This document shows positions 25,213 to 33,653 of a stretch of DNA of 40,343 bases, piece by piece. Origin of the DNA: an uncultured Bacteroidales bacterium (lineage in GTDB: Bacteria > Bacteroidota > Bacteroidia > Bacteroidales > WCHB1-69). Each line of letters starts with the position of its first letter. Within the stretch, counting starts at the first letter, position 1. The notes under the pieces were generated by a model. The model saw only the letters and a program-made list of their open reading frames with translations. It did no database searches and was not told where the DNA came from. The position numbers and the translations under genes are program-made. The stretch is taken from NCBI GenBank assembly GCA_946186495.1, contig CAMHNQ010000025.1:1-40343 (forward strand). Direction: 5' to 3'.

Positions 25213-26205
25213 TTATTTATAAAAATTTTTTTTATAGGCCTCAAATTCGTCTTGTTTCAGTATCAATCGTCTCCATACTGCACGCAAAAATCCGGTTCCA
25301 TAGCCTATCAATTGTACAAAGGAAGCAATAATTGCCAACAAACCAATCTTTATGCTATGTTCTTTAAGTGATGCATCTGCAAAAATCAAAAGCATATAGA
25401 GAACAATAGGCATTAAAGCCCAAGGCCAAAAGATGGAAAGAACCAACAAAAAGACAAGTCCTAAAGTAAAACAAGCGGGAAGTAAATGTACCATCTTCAG
25501 CGAATTGGGATGACGTTTATACAGGTTTATGCGAGCAATTCCAGAATTATGCACCTGTTTAAAGAACTTTTTGAAGTCAGTGCGTCGTTTATGATAAACC
25601 CACGCATTAGGGAAAAGTCGACAAGTATAACCATTGTCAAAAATTCTGATACTAAGATCAATATCTTCTCCAAATCTCATTTTTGAAAACCCTCCCAAAA
25701 CGTCATACACTTCTTTTCTAATACCAAGGTTAAAGCTTCTAGGATAAAATTTGTCTAATTTTTTCTTCCCTCCACGAATGCCACCCGTCGTAAAGAAAGA
25801 TGTCATGGCATAACTAATAGCTTTTTGAACTGGGGTGAAAGAAGAATGTGCACGATCTGGACCTCCAAAAGCATCACAAGGAGATTGTTGTAACTCTTTG
25901 TAGATTTCTTCCAAATAGAAAGTCGGAAGTATGACATCTGAGTCCAAAATTAAAAGATATTTGCCATGAGAATATGCATTTCCATAATTTCGGGTATCAC
26001 CAGGACCTGAATTCTCCTTGAAATAATATGCCACATTGATTGATGAAGTGTATTTTTGAACAATGTCTTCACATCTGACAGTTGAACCATCTTCCACGAT
26101 GATGACTTCAAAATCAGTAAACGTTTGTTTTGCTATGCTTTCCAAAAGTTCTTCGACTTCATTTGGACGATTGAATACTGGGACAATAATTGAGAAAAAA
26201 CACAT
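25213..26205 (-). CDS. GT2 glycosyltransferase with C-terminal membrane helices
   Basis: This is a 330-residue protein. The GT-A domain starts with FSIIVPVFNRPNEV, has VIIVEDGST, the GPGDTRNYG loop, the metal-binding LDSDV (~92-96), and GEDIDLSIRI later. Three membrane helices follow at ~240-300. This arrangement is typical of enzymes that add a sugar to a lipid-linked or surface glycan at the inner membrane. It is the upstream partner of gmhA. Confidence 0.88.
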   Translation of the reverse strand: MCFFSIIVPVFNRPNEVEELLESIAKQTFTDFEVIIVEDGSTVRCEDIVQKYTSSINVAYYFKENSGPGDTRNYGNAYSHGKYLLILDSDVILPTFYLEEIYKELQQSPCDAFGGPDRAHSSFTPVQKAISYAMTSFFTTGGIRGGKKKLDKFYPRSFNLGIRKEVYDVLGGFSKMRFGEDIDLSIRIFDNGYTCRLFPNAWVYHKRRTDFKKFFKQVHNSGIARINLYKRHPNSLKMVHLLPACFTLGLVFLLVLSIFWPWALMPIVLYMLLIFADASLKEHSIKIGLLAIIASFVQLIGYGTGFLRAVWRRLILKQDEFEAYKKNFYK

Positions 26206-26302
26206 AATTATAATTATTATTTTCGAATATACATATAATGCAATTTAGCAAAAAAGTCATTTGTTTGTTAAATACCACTGAATGACTTTGCACACAATTC
26301 AC

Positions 26303-26365
26303 TCATGTCAAATGATACAACTTCCGTTGCACTTTCATAAATTTCGACAATTTCATCTCTTTCAT
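26303..26365 (-). pseudogene. Relic of a hipB-like gene (N-terminal 20 codons)
   Basis: A minus-strand start at 26365 gives 20 codons (MKEMKLSKFMKVQRKLYHLT) and then TGA. It aligns without gaps to the first 20 residues of the intact HipB at 29585 (MNETKLSKFVKEQRKLYRLT), with 14 identities. The helix-turn-helix that should follow is gone. Nothing else is seen in 26206-26441. Confidence 0.75.
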
Positions 26366-26441
26366 TTTTTTTCGATATTCTGTCGGGCATGGAACTGTAA
26401 CAAAGTGACTCCGACACCGCAAATTCTCTGAAAAACCAGTC

Positions 26442-28025
26442 TCATGCTTTCTTAAGCCGCTCAATCAAACAGTGATGTTTTTTGCTGCTTTTGTCATAAT
26501 TGATGCCCACTAAAACCACTTCACCTGCATATTCCATGAGCGAGTCGGGATAATGCTTGTTTTTTATCTGACTGATGGCGGCTTCAGCGGTTTGATTGTT
26601 CTTCAATTCAAGAACAATGGCAGGCAAAACGACACCTTGGCGGGGAACAAGCACGATGTCGGCAAAACCTTTGCCGGCTGGCAGCTCTCTAATCGCGACA
26701 TACTTGGATTTGGCGGCATAATAGGCCAAAGAAAGCACACAAGCCAGCGAATTCTCGTCATTATATTGCAAGATGCTGGTGTTGTCAGAATGAATGCGGT
26801 CCACGGCTTCCTCCACTTGTTTCGACTCGCCCGAAAGCGTCCACTGTAACAATTGCTCGGATTGCCTCAAAGCCTGCACTATCACATCCCAGCCCGTGTC
26901 CTCAACGGCATTTTCAAATTCTATGCTTATTTCCTTGTTTGGAATATGACAGGTGCTGCTCTCCCGGTCAAAAGCAAGATAGCCCAAATGTATGAGAATG
27001 GTCAAGATGTCGTTTTTACTTCTGACAACATTCAGGTCATTCTGGAAATTCGTGGTGTTCACGCGACAACTTTCGCCCGCAAGCAACCGGATCACATCGT
27101 CTTTGAGCCCTTCATAATTCATTTTGATGTAGTGTGCCACCGTTTCGTAAGTACCCGTGTTCGACCAATAACTTTCGCAGTAGCGGCGTCTAATCGCTCT
27201 GACGACAGATAACGGATTATATATGGACCTCTGTTCGCCGATGATGTAACCATCATACCAGATCCGGATCGGCTCTTTATCGATATGATGACGAGAGCAC
27301 AAATCCGAAACCTCTTCGTCCGTGAACCCAAAACTCGCTGCCATCTCCCCCGGAGAAATCATGGTGTATTCCTCGAAATTGTTTAATGCCGATTGCATGT
27401 TATATTTCTTAATTGGCAAGATACCAGTCATATACACACCGGCAAAAACCGAAAGCGCATTCCCTGACTTGAAAAGCAGGCGAAGGAAATCCACGTATTT
27501 TTCGACTTCGCCATGTTCGGAGCCGGATTCACGGAGAACCGCATCCCACTCATCCACAATCATGATGAATTTCATCGGCTCGGCCTGTTGCACAATGGCA
27601 TATAGCATCGACAACATGTCGTTGTTTTTGCCACAGTTCACGCAGGGGTAGGCCTCTCTCAGCTCTGTCAGGATATCTTTTTGAATATGACGTGTGATTT
27701 CTCCACTATTTCGGTATCGGGTGATGAAATTTGTCATATCCACATACAGTACCGGATATTTGTTCAGATGTTGCGTATAGGTTGGACTCTTCGCTATTTC
27801 AAGGTCGCGGAACAGCTCGTCTGATTGGCATGAACGGTCATAGTAGGCGTTCAGCATTTTTGCCGCCATCGACTTTCCGAAACGACGAGCACGACTGACG
27901 CATATAAACTGGCGCTCAGAGTTCAACGACAGGTTGACTGTCTCAATCAGATGGCTCTTGTCAATGTATTCGCTGTTCCGAGCCGCGCGAAAACCATCAT
28001 TCCCTATGTTTATGTATAATCCCAT
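26442..28025 (-). CDS. AAA-ATPase-like protein with PD-(D/E)XK nuclease domain
   Basis: This 527-residue protein matches the AAA-ATPase_like plus DUF1703 family. The start IGNDGFRAARNSEYIDKSHLI is the usual opening. The P-loop SRARRFGKSM is at ~43-52 and Walker B FIMIVDEWDAVL at ~153-164. The C-terminal domain (~430-527) has KGFADIVL...AIVLELKNN, the D...ExK core of a PD-(D/E)XK nuclease. These genes are abundant in gut anaerobes and are suspected mobile-element or defence functions, without proof. It lies downstream of the first hipBST module on the same strand but has its own -7 element. Confidence 0.88.
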   Translation of the reverse strand: MGLYINIGNDGFRAARNSEYIDKSHLIETVNLSLNSERQFICVSRARRFGKSMAAKMLNAYYDRSCQSDELFRDLEIAKSPTYTQHLNKYPVLYVDMTNFITRYRNSGEITRHIQKDILTELREAYPCVNCGKNNDMLSMLYAIVQQAEPMKFIMIVDEWDAVLRESGSEHGEVEKYVDFLRLLFKSGNALSVFAGVYMTGILPIKKYNMQSALNNFEEYTMISPGEMAASFGFTDEEVSDLCSRHHIDKEPIRIWYDGYIIGEQRSIYNPLSVVRAIRRRYCESYWSNTGTYETVAHYIKMNYEGLKDDVIRLLAGESCRVNTTNFQNDLNVVRSKNDILTILIHLGYLAFDRESSTCHIPNKEISIEFENAVEDTGWDVIVQALRQSEQLLQWTLSGESKQVEEAVDRIHSDNTSILQYNDENSLACVLSLAYYAAKSKYVAIRELPAGKGFADIVLVPRQGVVLPAIVLELKNNQTAEAAISQIKNKHYPDSLMEYAGEVVLVGINYDKSSKKHHCLIERLKKA

Positions 28026-28072
28026 TTCTTATTCTGACCAATAATCCATTATCAGCATGATTTTTCGTGTCG

Positions 28073-28081
28073 GCAAAAATA
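28073..28081 (-). promoter_or_regulatory. -7 element of the AAA-ATPase/nuclease gene
   Basis: The minus strand reads TATTTTTGC, 48 bp before the ATG at 28025. Confidence 0.65.
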
Positions 28082-28098
28082 CACAAATTTCCAATATG

Positions 28099-29040
28099 CT
28101 AATTCCCGTTCAGGCGGCCCATCCGTTCGGCTATCATAGAAATGAACCCCTGTTTCATCTCTTGAGGTAGAAACGACCGTTTAATAAAAGCAAACCAATC
28201 GGATTGGACTATTTGAAATTTACGCAGTGTATTTTGGAACACTTTCCCTTCCAAGCCACTGTTAACCATTGCTTTTTGAAAATCTTGAATGGTTAATTTT
28301 CTCTTTTTTGCATTCAGGGTCAATGCCAATTCCTCTGTATCAGAAGGTGTGACTAACAAGGTGTTAAGCAAATCGTATGCTGGAGTAAGTTGAGGTTTGT
28401 CTTGAATCGGGGTATAGAGTGAGAAATTTTTAAGATGCATGTCGCTGTTTCCTGTAATCCAGGAAAACAGCACAATTTCCCAGAATCGAGCCAAGTCCAG
28501 TTTAGGCGCAGCGGAATATCGCATGACGAACTTTGCAATCTGTTCGTAAGAGCCACGATATTTGTTCTCTGTCAGCTTTGCGGAGAGTTGGCACATGTCT
28601 TCCATCGGAACCTTTTCACCGCTCGCTGTTCGGTCGATTCTGCGTGTCAGGTAGCATAATCGACCATCAGCAAAGCGCACAAGTGTATGTGGAACAACTT
28701 GGATTTTAGCAATTTCAGCCAAATGCATCGTTAAATCCTCTATCTCCGGCAAATATGGATAGTGTTCGGTTTGAGGCTTTAAAATGAACCTTCCCCACAA
28801 TCCAACAATGGTGAAGCGTGACTCATGCTGCAATTTCTCAATATCCATGGACAATTTCGCCTGCACACCTGTCACAGCCGTTTGGCTGCGCACTACCTCC
28901 TTCGCCAAATCTTTTATTTCAGAATGAAGATATGGAAATCCCGGAACGGAGGTCGTTCCAAAAAAACGCTTCGCGCATTTAGGATGATAATCCACCATCC
29001 CGTCTGCCAATTCCTGATAACAGCATAAACACTTTGCCAT
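28099..29040 (-). CDS. HipT-like kinase toxin (HipA C-terminal domain), module 1
   Basis: This 313-residue protein corresponds to the kinase part of HipA without its N-terminal subdomain. The N-terminus has CLCCYQEL and YHPKC, a possible zinc site. Next come the Gly-rich loop TAVTGVQAK (~54-62), Lys88 in FILKP, the catalytic loop NSDMHLKNF (198-206) and the metal-binding AYDLLN (221-226). In E. coli O127:H6 HipT, two Ser in this loop (S57, S59) are autophosphorylation sites; here the matching residues are Ala and Thr. It starts 3 nt after hipS, and the order hipB-hipS-hipT matches known HipBST operons. Confidence 0.88.
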   Translation of the reverse strand: MAKCLCCYQELADGMVDYHPKCAKRFFGTTSVPGFPYLHSEIKDLAKEVVRSQTAVTGVQAKLSMDIEKLQHESRFTIVGLWGRFILKPQTEHYPYLPEIEDLTMHLAEIAKIQVVPHTLVRFADGRLCYLTRRIDRTASGEKVPMEDMCQLSAKLTENKYRGSYEQIAKFVMRYSAAPKLDLARFWEIVLFSWITGNSDMHLKNFSLYTPIQDKPQLTPAYDLLNTLLVTPSDTEELALTLNAKKRKLTIQDFQKAMVNSGLEGKVFQNTLRKFQIVQSDWFAFIKRSFLPQEMKQGFISMIAERMGRLNGN

Positions 29041-29043
29041 CGT

Positions 29044-29373
29044 CTAATTATTTTGTTGGTTAGAAACATCCACTATGCTTACCGCACCAATACAATCTTT
29101 GCAACAGGCTAATAGCAACGACATCCTGTCACGCGGATTGATTTTCCAGCTGGCCTGGGCGATGTCCAACAACCAGCCTTCGGGAATAAGACCGTCGAAA
29201 AAAGGGAACATGTTGTCGCTCGTAAAAGGTTCTGTTTGCAATGGCATTGTCAAGCTTATTGGAGTACCATTATCTGCAATATAGGATTCAGAATAGACAA
29301 ACGTGTATCCGTTTTCATCCTCCACAAGAGCACCTGCCAGTTTGTTCAAAAAATAGACTTCCGCCCGCTTCAT
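29044..29373 (-). CDS. HipS-like protein (HipA N-terminal domain), module 1
   Basis: This 109-residue protein equals the stand-alone N-terminal subdomain of HipA (couple_hipA). It has VYFLNKLAGAL at the start, the GTPISLTMPL strand, the FPFFDGLIPEGWLL motif and an ISIVDV-like end. In HipBST systems this small protein acts as the antitoxin towards HipT. Its ATG overlaps the hipB stop by 4 bp (ATGA), indicating coupled translation. Confidence 0.88.
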   Translation of the reverse strand: MKRAEVYFLNKLAGALVEDENGYTFVYSESYIADNGTPISLTMPLQTEPFTSDNMFPFFDGLIPEGWLLDIAQASWKINPRDRMSLLLACCKDCIGAVSIVDVSNQQNN

Positions 29374-29585
29374 GCCTCACTCCTTTCCTTTTTCACAGGA
29401 CCCAGTTCCGCTCCGAACAGTCCCAGCACTTGGTTCACTTTGTCTATCCGTAATGTTGGTTTCCCCTGTTCCAAATCACGGACAAAACGGAGTCCGACCC
29501 CCGATTTCTCCGACAGGTCAACCTGCGTCAAACGATACAGCTTCCGTTGCTCTTTCACAAACTTCGACAATTTTGTTTCATTCAT
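29370..29585 (-). CDS. HipB-like helix-turn-helix regulator, module 1
   Basis: This 71-residue protein has one XRE/Cro-type helix-turn-helix (~13-65): LTQVDLSEKSGVGLRFVRDLEQGK, then TLRIDKVNQVLGLFG. The start at 29585 is used because everything upstream is the operator region, and the relic at 26365 starts at the same point. HipB represses its own operon and assists toxin control. Three palindromes at 29589-29687 fit binding by this protein. Confidence 0.9.
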   Translation of the reverse strand: MNETKLSKFVKEQRKLYRLTQVDLSEKSGVGLRFVRDLEQGKPTLRIDKVNQVLGLFGAELGPVKKERSEA

Positions 29586-29588
29586 AAT

Positions 29589-29687
29589 TATACGTTTTCG
29601 GGTATAAAGACATTGATAACACATGATTTTACACCCTGTCGGGTATAAAAATATTGTATTCAGTAAATTTATACCTTTTCGGGTGCA
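29589..29687. promoter_or_regulatory. Three HipB-type operators, 40-41 bp apart
   Basis: Three 18-bp sites follow the pattern TATACC-N6-GGTATA with small changes: 29589-29606, 29630-29647 and 29670-29687. They are spaced 41 and 40 bp, close to four helical turns. E. coli HipB sites (TATCC-N8-GGATA) have the same 18-bp size and similar arms. The last site overlaps the hipB -7 element (29685-29693), and the first lies just before the ATG. Confidence 0.85.
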
Positions 29688-29693
29688 AAAGTA
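29685..29693 (-). promoter_or_regulatory. -7 element of hipBST module 1
   Basis: The minus strand reads TACTTTTGC, overlapping the third operator. It is back to back with the yfhO promoter 32 bp away. Confidence 0.65.
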
Positions 29694-29724
29694 CGAAAAA
29701 TATGGAAGCACCCGTTATTTTTCG

Positions 29725-29733
29725 TACTTTTGC
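29725..29733 (+). promoter_or_regulatory. -7 element of the yfhO-like gene
   Basis: The sequence TACTTTTGC lies 35 bp before the ATG at 29769 and diverges from the hipB promoter. Confidence 0.65.
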
Positions 29734-29768
29734 AGCCTTGAAAAAATTGGAATAAAAACATTGAGAAT

Positions 29769-32240
29769 ATGAAACCGATCCTGAAAAAAACACTGATCCA
29801 TTGCGGCATCATCCTGTTCTTCTTCCTCGTGGCCGCCGTCTATATGTCCCCCGCCTTCGACGGCAAAGTCATCCAGCAAGGGGACATTCAGAAATCGACT
29901 GCCATGGCAAAAGAACAAGCGGACTTTCATGAAAAGACAGGAAAATATACAACATGGACAAGTTCCATGTTTAGCGGGATGCCAGGATACCAAATCTCTT
30001 CCATCCCCGCTAAAAACGCTCTGACTCCCATCAAAACTCTTCTGATAATGCGTCCCATGGGCTGGGAGCGCAACATTGCCATGATATTCCTCTATTTAAT
30101 TGGTTTTTATGCATGTTTATTAGCATTAGGCTGCAATCCTTGGCTAAGCCTTTTAGGTGCATTGGCTTTTGGATTAGGCAGCTACAATATCATTATTATT
30201 GAAGCAGGACACATCACCAAAGGGTGGGCTATGTCTATGATAGCTCCTATTTTGGGTGGAATGTTGCTTTCATTTCGGAAAAAATATATCTGGGGCGGGA
30301 TTTTATTTACATTAGCTCTGGCGTTGCAAATAAATTTCAACCATATTCAGATTACATACTACACCATGTTGATGGGTATCATTCTCGGCTTGGTGTATTT
30401 TGTATATGCCATTAAAGATAAGAATTTTAAACCTTTTGCTACAGCGGTATGCGTTTTGTTATTAGGCTGTGTGTTTGCAGTCGGCAGCAATGCCCGCCAC
30501 TTGATAGTCAACAGGGAATATGTCAAATACACTATGCGCGGCGGCTCAGAGATAACTGTGACCCCCGAAGACCTGTATAAGGACGGCGAGCCGAAGTCTA
30601 TTGCCGCTTCCGACGGTTTGGACAAGGACTACGCTTTCAGCTGGAGCTACGGCAAAGGCGAAACCTACACGCTCCTCGTACCCGGCGCGTACGGCGGCGG
30701 ATCCGGCGAGAATGTAGGCAAAGATTCCGAATTCTACAAGAACTTCCGCCAGGAGCAGGCCCCGCTCTACTGGGGCGACCAACCCTTCACCTCCGGTCCG
30801 GTCTATTTCGGTGCCATCGTCATCTTCCTTTTCGTCCTGGGCATGTTTGTGGTGAAAGGGCCCGAACGCTGGTGGATTCTCCTCGCCACCATCCTCTCCA
30901 TTTTGATGGCCTGGGGCAAAAACCTGATGGGCTTCAACAGTTTCCTGTTCGACCACCTGCCGCTCTACAACAAGTTCCGCACTCCCTCTATGAGCTTGGT
31001 GATGGCCAACGTGACTATGGTCATTTTGGGAGTCCTCGCACTGAAAACCGTCTTCGACAAGGAGAACCCTGTTGACAAGAAGAAGCTCAACCTCGGATTG
31101 TACGTCTCCACGGGCATCACGGCGGGTTTCATACTGCTGATGATGGCCCTGTCGGGCAACTTTTCCTTCTCCGGAGCCAGCGACGCGCAGATGGCCGCGC
31201 AATACGGACCGCAATGGGACATGATCAAGGATGTATTGGTCAAGGACCGCAAGGCACTGTTCATGTCCGACTCCTGGCGCTCACTGATACTGATCCTGAT
31301 TTCCGCCGTGTTATTATGGCTCTACATCAACGAGAAAATCAAACAGTCGGGCATCATCATCGGGGTACTGGCCTGCTTGGTGGTGTTTGACCTCTGGGGT
31401 GTCGATCGCCGCTACCTCAACGACTCCAACTTTGTGAGCGAAAAGCGCATCAAGCTCAAACCGTCGCAGACCGACCAGCTGTTAGACCAGTACGCCGCAC
31501 AATTCAAGGACGAGGACTACCGCGTGTTCGACCTCTCGGTGAACACCTTCAACGACTCCTATCCGTCTGCTTTCCATCACCAAATCGGCGGTTACAGCGC
31601 AGCAAAACTGCGTCGTTATCAGGACATCATCGATTTCTATCTCTCCCGCCATATCAACATGGAGGTACTCAACATGCTGAATGCACGGTATATTGTGACT
31701 CCCGGCCAGAACGGCCAACCTATGGTGCAGCGCAACCCCGACGCATTGGGCAACGCCTGGTTCGTGGATCAATATCAATTAGTGGAGGATCCCAACGCGG
31801 AGATTCTGGCTTTGAACGAGCTTAATCCGGCAGATACGGCGGTTATCGACAAACGTTTCGCCGCAATGGTGCAAGGCAAGAACCTGGAGCGTGACAGCAA
31901 TGCCGTCATCGTGATGGAGCATCAGAAGCCATACAATCCCGACTATGTGGTCTATAAGTCCAAGGCATCCAAAGACCAGTTGGCCGTTTTCTCGGAGGTC
32001 TATTACGCCCCCGACTGGCGCGCCTACATCGACGGCAAACCGGCAGAATATATGCGGGCCAACTACATCCTGCGTGCCATGGTCGTTCCTGCGGGTGAGC
32101 ATACCATAGAGTTCAAATGCGAGGCTCCACTGCTATATAAGTGGGATAAGATTACATTGGTGATTTCTATCTTGATGCTTGTCGTAATGGCTGGAAGTTT
32201 AGTGTGGTATTACCGAGGCAGAGAGAAAGAGGTCGCCTAA
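29769..32240 (+). CDS. YfhO family membrane protein
   Basis: This is an 823-residue protein. Residues ~8-30 form the first membrane helix, and about ten more follow up to ~545. A long hydrophilic region (~560-780) is followed by a last helix (~795-815). Family features seen are KEQADFHEKTGKYTTWTSSMFSGMPGY near the start and the PLYNKFRTPSM segment at ~400. YfhO proteins resemble GT-C glycosyltransferases and are linked to surface-glycan or lipoteichoic acid glycosylation; here a role in polysaccharide synthesis is inferred. A terminator follows at 32242. Confidence 0.9.
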   Translation: MKPILKKTLIHCGIILFFFLVAAVYMSPAFDGKVIQQGDIQKSTAMAKEQADFHEKTGKYTTWTSSMFSGMPGYQISSIPAKNALTPIKTLLIMRPMGWERNIAMIFLYLIGFYACLLALGCNPWLSLLGALAFGLGSYNIIIIEAGHITKGWAMSMIAPILGGMLLSFRKKYIWGGILFTLALALQINFNHIQITYYTMLMGIILGLVYFVYAIKDKNFKPFATAVCVLLLGCVFAVGSNARHLIVNREYVKYTMRGGSEITVTPEDLYKDGEPKSIAASDGLDKDYAFSWSYGKGETYTLLVPGAYGGGSGENVGKDSEFYKNFRQEQAPLYWGDQPFTSGPVYFGAIVIFLFVLGMFVVKGPERWWILLATILSILMAWGKNLMGFNSFLFDHLPLYNKFRTPSMSLVMANVTMVILGVLALKTVFDKENPVDKKKLNLGLYVSTGITAGFILLMMALSGNFSFSGASDAQMAAQYGPQWDMIKDVLVKDRKALFMSDSWRSLILILISAVLLWLYINEKIKQSGIIIGVLACLVVFDLWGVDRRYLNDSNFVSEKRIKLKPSQTDQLLDQYAAQFKDEDYRVFDLSVNTFNDSYPSAFHHQIGGYSAAKLRRYQDIIDFYLSRHINMEVLNMLNARYIVTPGQNGQPMVQRNPDALGNAWFVDQYQLVEDPNAEILALNELNPADTAVIDKRFAAMVQGKNLERDSNAVIVMEHQKPYNPDYVVYKSKASKDQLAVFSEVYYAPDWRAYIDGKPAEYMRANYILRAMVVPAGEHTIEFKCEAPLLYKWDKITLVISILMLVVMAGSLVWYYRGREKEVA

Positions 32241-32241
32241 C

Positions 32242-32300
32242 ATTCGCCGAGCATTTTTCGGCGAATAAGACGTTTTTTCGCCGAAAAATGCTATTTTTGC
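32242..32300 (+). promoter_or_regulatory. Nested palindromes: terminator of yfhO and promoter/operator of a lost fic gene
   Basis: Two overlapping perfect inverted repeats occur. The 9-bp ATTCGCCGA/TCGGCGAAT (32242-32250, 32258-32266) is followed by six T and can end yfhO transcription. The 16-bp AGCATTTTTCGGCGAA and its complement (32250-32265, 32277-32292) lead straight into a -7 element TATTTTTGC (32292-32300). The second resembles an operator for the relic gene that follows. Confidence 0.7.
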
Positions 32301-32320
32301 TGAAAAATAATGGCCATTGT

Positions 32321-32470
32321 ATGTATTTGCATGAAAAAACAGATTGGTGGAAGTTTCGTTATGATAATACACTCATAATGAATACTTTAGCAAATGTCCG
32401 AATGCGTCAAGGGCAGCTGCTCGGCGTCATGTCTCAGTTAGGCCTTAACCAACAACAAACCAAATACTGA
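32321..32470 (+). pseudogene. Relic of a Fic-family protein (N-terminal DUF4172 part)
   Basis: The frame has 49 codons starting at the ATG at 32321, reading MYLHEKTDWWKFRYD, then LANVRMRQGQLLGVMSQLG, then a stop. This matches the conserved N-terminus of DUF4172-containing Fic proteins (E-x-x-DW-x-F...RQGxLxGxM). The catalytic HPFxxGN domain is missing. The promoter upstream is intact. Confidence 0.65.
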
Positions 32471-32474
32471 AACC

Positions 32475-32618
32475 ATGCTTTCCGTCATTATCTGCACCTA
32501 CAACCGCGACAAGTACATCTACAATGTGTTAAAAAGCATTGCTGAAAACACGCTGTCGCCCGAAAAATATGAGATTGTCTTAGTGGACAACAACTGTAAC
32601 GTCCCATTTAAATTTTGA
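32475..32618 (+). pseudogene. N-terminal stub of a GT2 glycosyltransferase
   Basis: The 47-codon frame reads MLSVIICTYNRDKYIYNVL and then YEIVLVDNN, the first beta-alpha-beta unit of a GT2 enzyme. It ends at TGA, 0 nt before the ATG of the next glycosyltransferase. The rest of the enzyme, including the DxD motif, is absent. It is probably left by recombination between glycosyltransferase genes. Confidence 0.75.
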
Positions 32619-33638
32619 ATGTTTATGATTAAGGTATCCGTTATTTTACCCGTTTACGGTGTGGCTCAATACATTGAGAAGTGTACCGCGTCACTTTTGA
32701 TGCAAACTCTACAAGAGATGGAGTTTATCTTCGTAGATGACCATGGCCCTGACAACAGCATTGAGTTGGTGCAGGACATGATTAAGGACCATCCGCGCAA
32801 AGAACAGTTCGTATTCTTGAAACCGGAGCATAATCTGGGCGCCGGCATGGCGCGCAATTTTGCCATTCCCCAGGCCAAAGGAGAATACATCGCATTTGTT
32901 GACAGCGATGATTGGATTGAACCGACCATGTTTGAGGAGCTTTACAAAACAGCCAAGGATAACGGAACCTGTGATCTTTGCTGTTGCCAGATGCAAAAGG
33001 AATTTCCTGATGGTAGCAAGGGCGATATCTTGGAAAATCCTCATATTGATTGTGGGCCAATCTCTTCTGAACAGAGAAAGTTTTTTCTGACCCATTATGT
33101 GTCTTTGTTCGCTTCGTTTATATACAAACGGGAATTACTCATCGACAATGACATTCTATTTGCCGAAGACCGTTCAGCAGATGATAGCTATTTCGTCACA
33201 TGCGCCCTGCTGACCGCCAAATCAATTGCATACGTAAACAAGCCGCTTTATATGTATCTCATCCGCCCGGGCTCTGTTACCACGACAAAGGATAGTACAA
33301 AATACCAAAAACGCCTTTCGACATTTAGAAAATTAATGCTTTATGCAAAAGAAAAGGGCGTTTACAATGAGTATAAAGAGGAAGTGGACTTCATATACAT
33401 TAAAAAAGGATATATGGCTTCTATTTTTAACTATATCACCAATTCTTTGGAACCTCAAGAGCCGACAATTAAGGAAATTTACAAGGAGTTGCTTCTTCAA
33501 GTGCCAGATTATGTTAGAAATTCGTATTATAAATCTAAAATTTCCTTAAAGACATTGGATTGGATGCTTCAACACACTCCTAAAATGGCAATGAAGGTGA
33601 TATCCATATATGCGAAGAAAAAAAAGATGATAGTATAA
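32619..33638 (+). CDS. GT2 glycosyltransferase
   Basis: This is a 339-residue protein (the second ATG at 32628 is possible). It opens with KVSVILPVYGVAQYIEKC, has FIFVDDHGPDNS, the LGAGMARNFAI loop and the metal-binding FVDSDDWIEP (~93-102), all typical of GT2. The remaining half is helical, without membrane helices. It lies 15 bp before the mutase-like flavoprotein gene, so both likely serve one surface polysaccharide. Confidence 0.88.
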   Translation: MFMIKVSVILPVYGVAQYIEKCTASLLMQTLQEMEFIFVDDHGPDNSIELVQDMIKDHPRKEQFVFLKPEHNLGAGMARNFAIPQAKGEYIAFVDSDDWIEPTMFEELYKTAKDNGTCDLCCCQMQKEFPDGSKGDILENPHIDCGPISSEQRKFFLTHYVSLFASFIYKRELLIDNDILFAEDRSADDSYFVTCALLTAKSIAYVNKPLYMYLIRPGSVTTTKDSTKYQKRLSTFRKLMLYAKEKGVYNEYKEEVDFIYIKKGYMASIFNYITNSLEPQEPTIKEIYKELLLQVPDYVRNSYYKSKISLKTLDWMLQHTPKMAMKVISIYAKKKKMIV

Positions 33639-33653
33639 ATATATTTAACAAAG

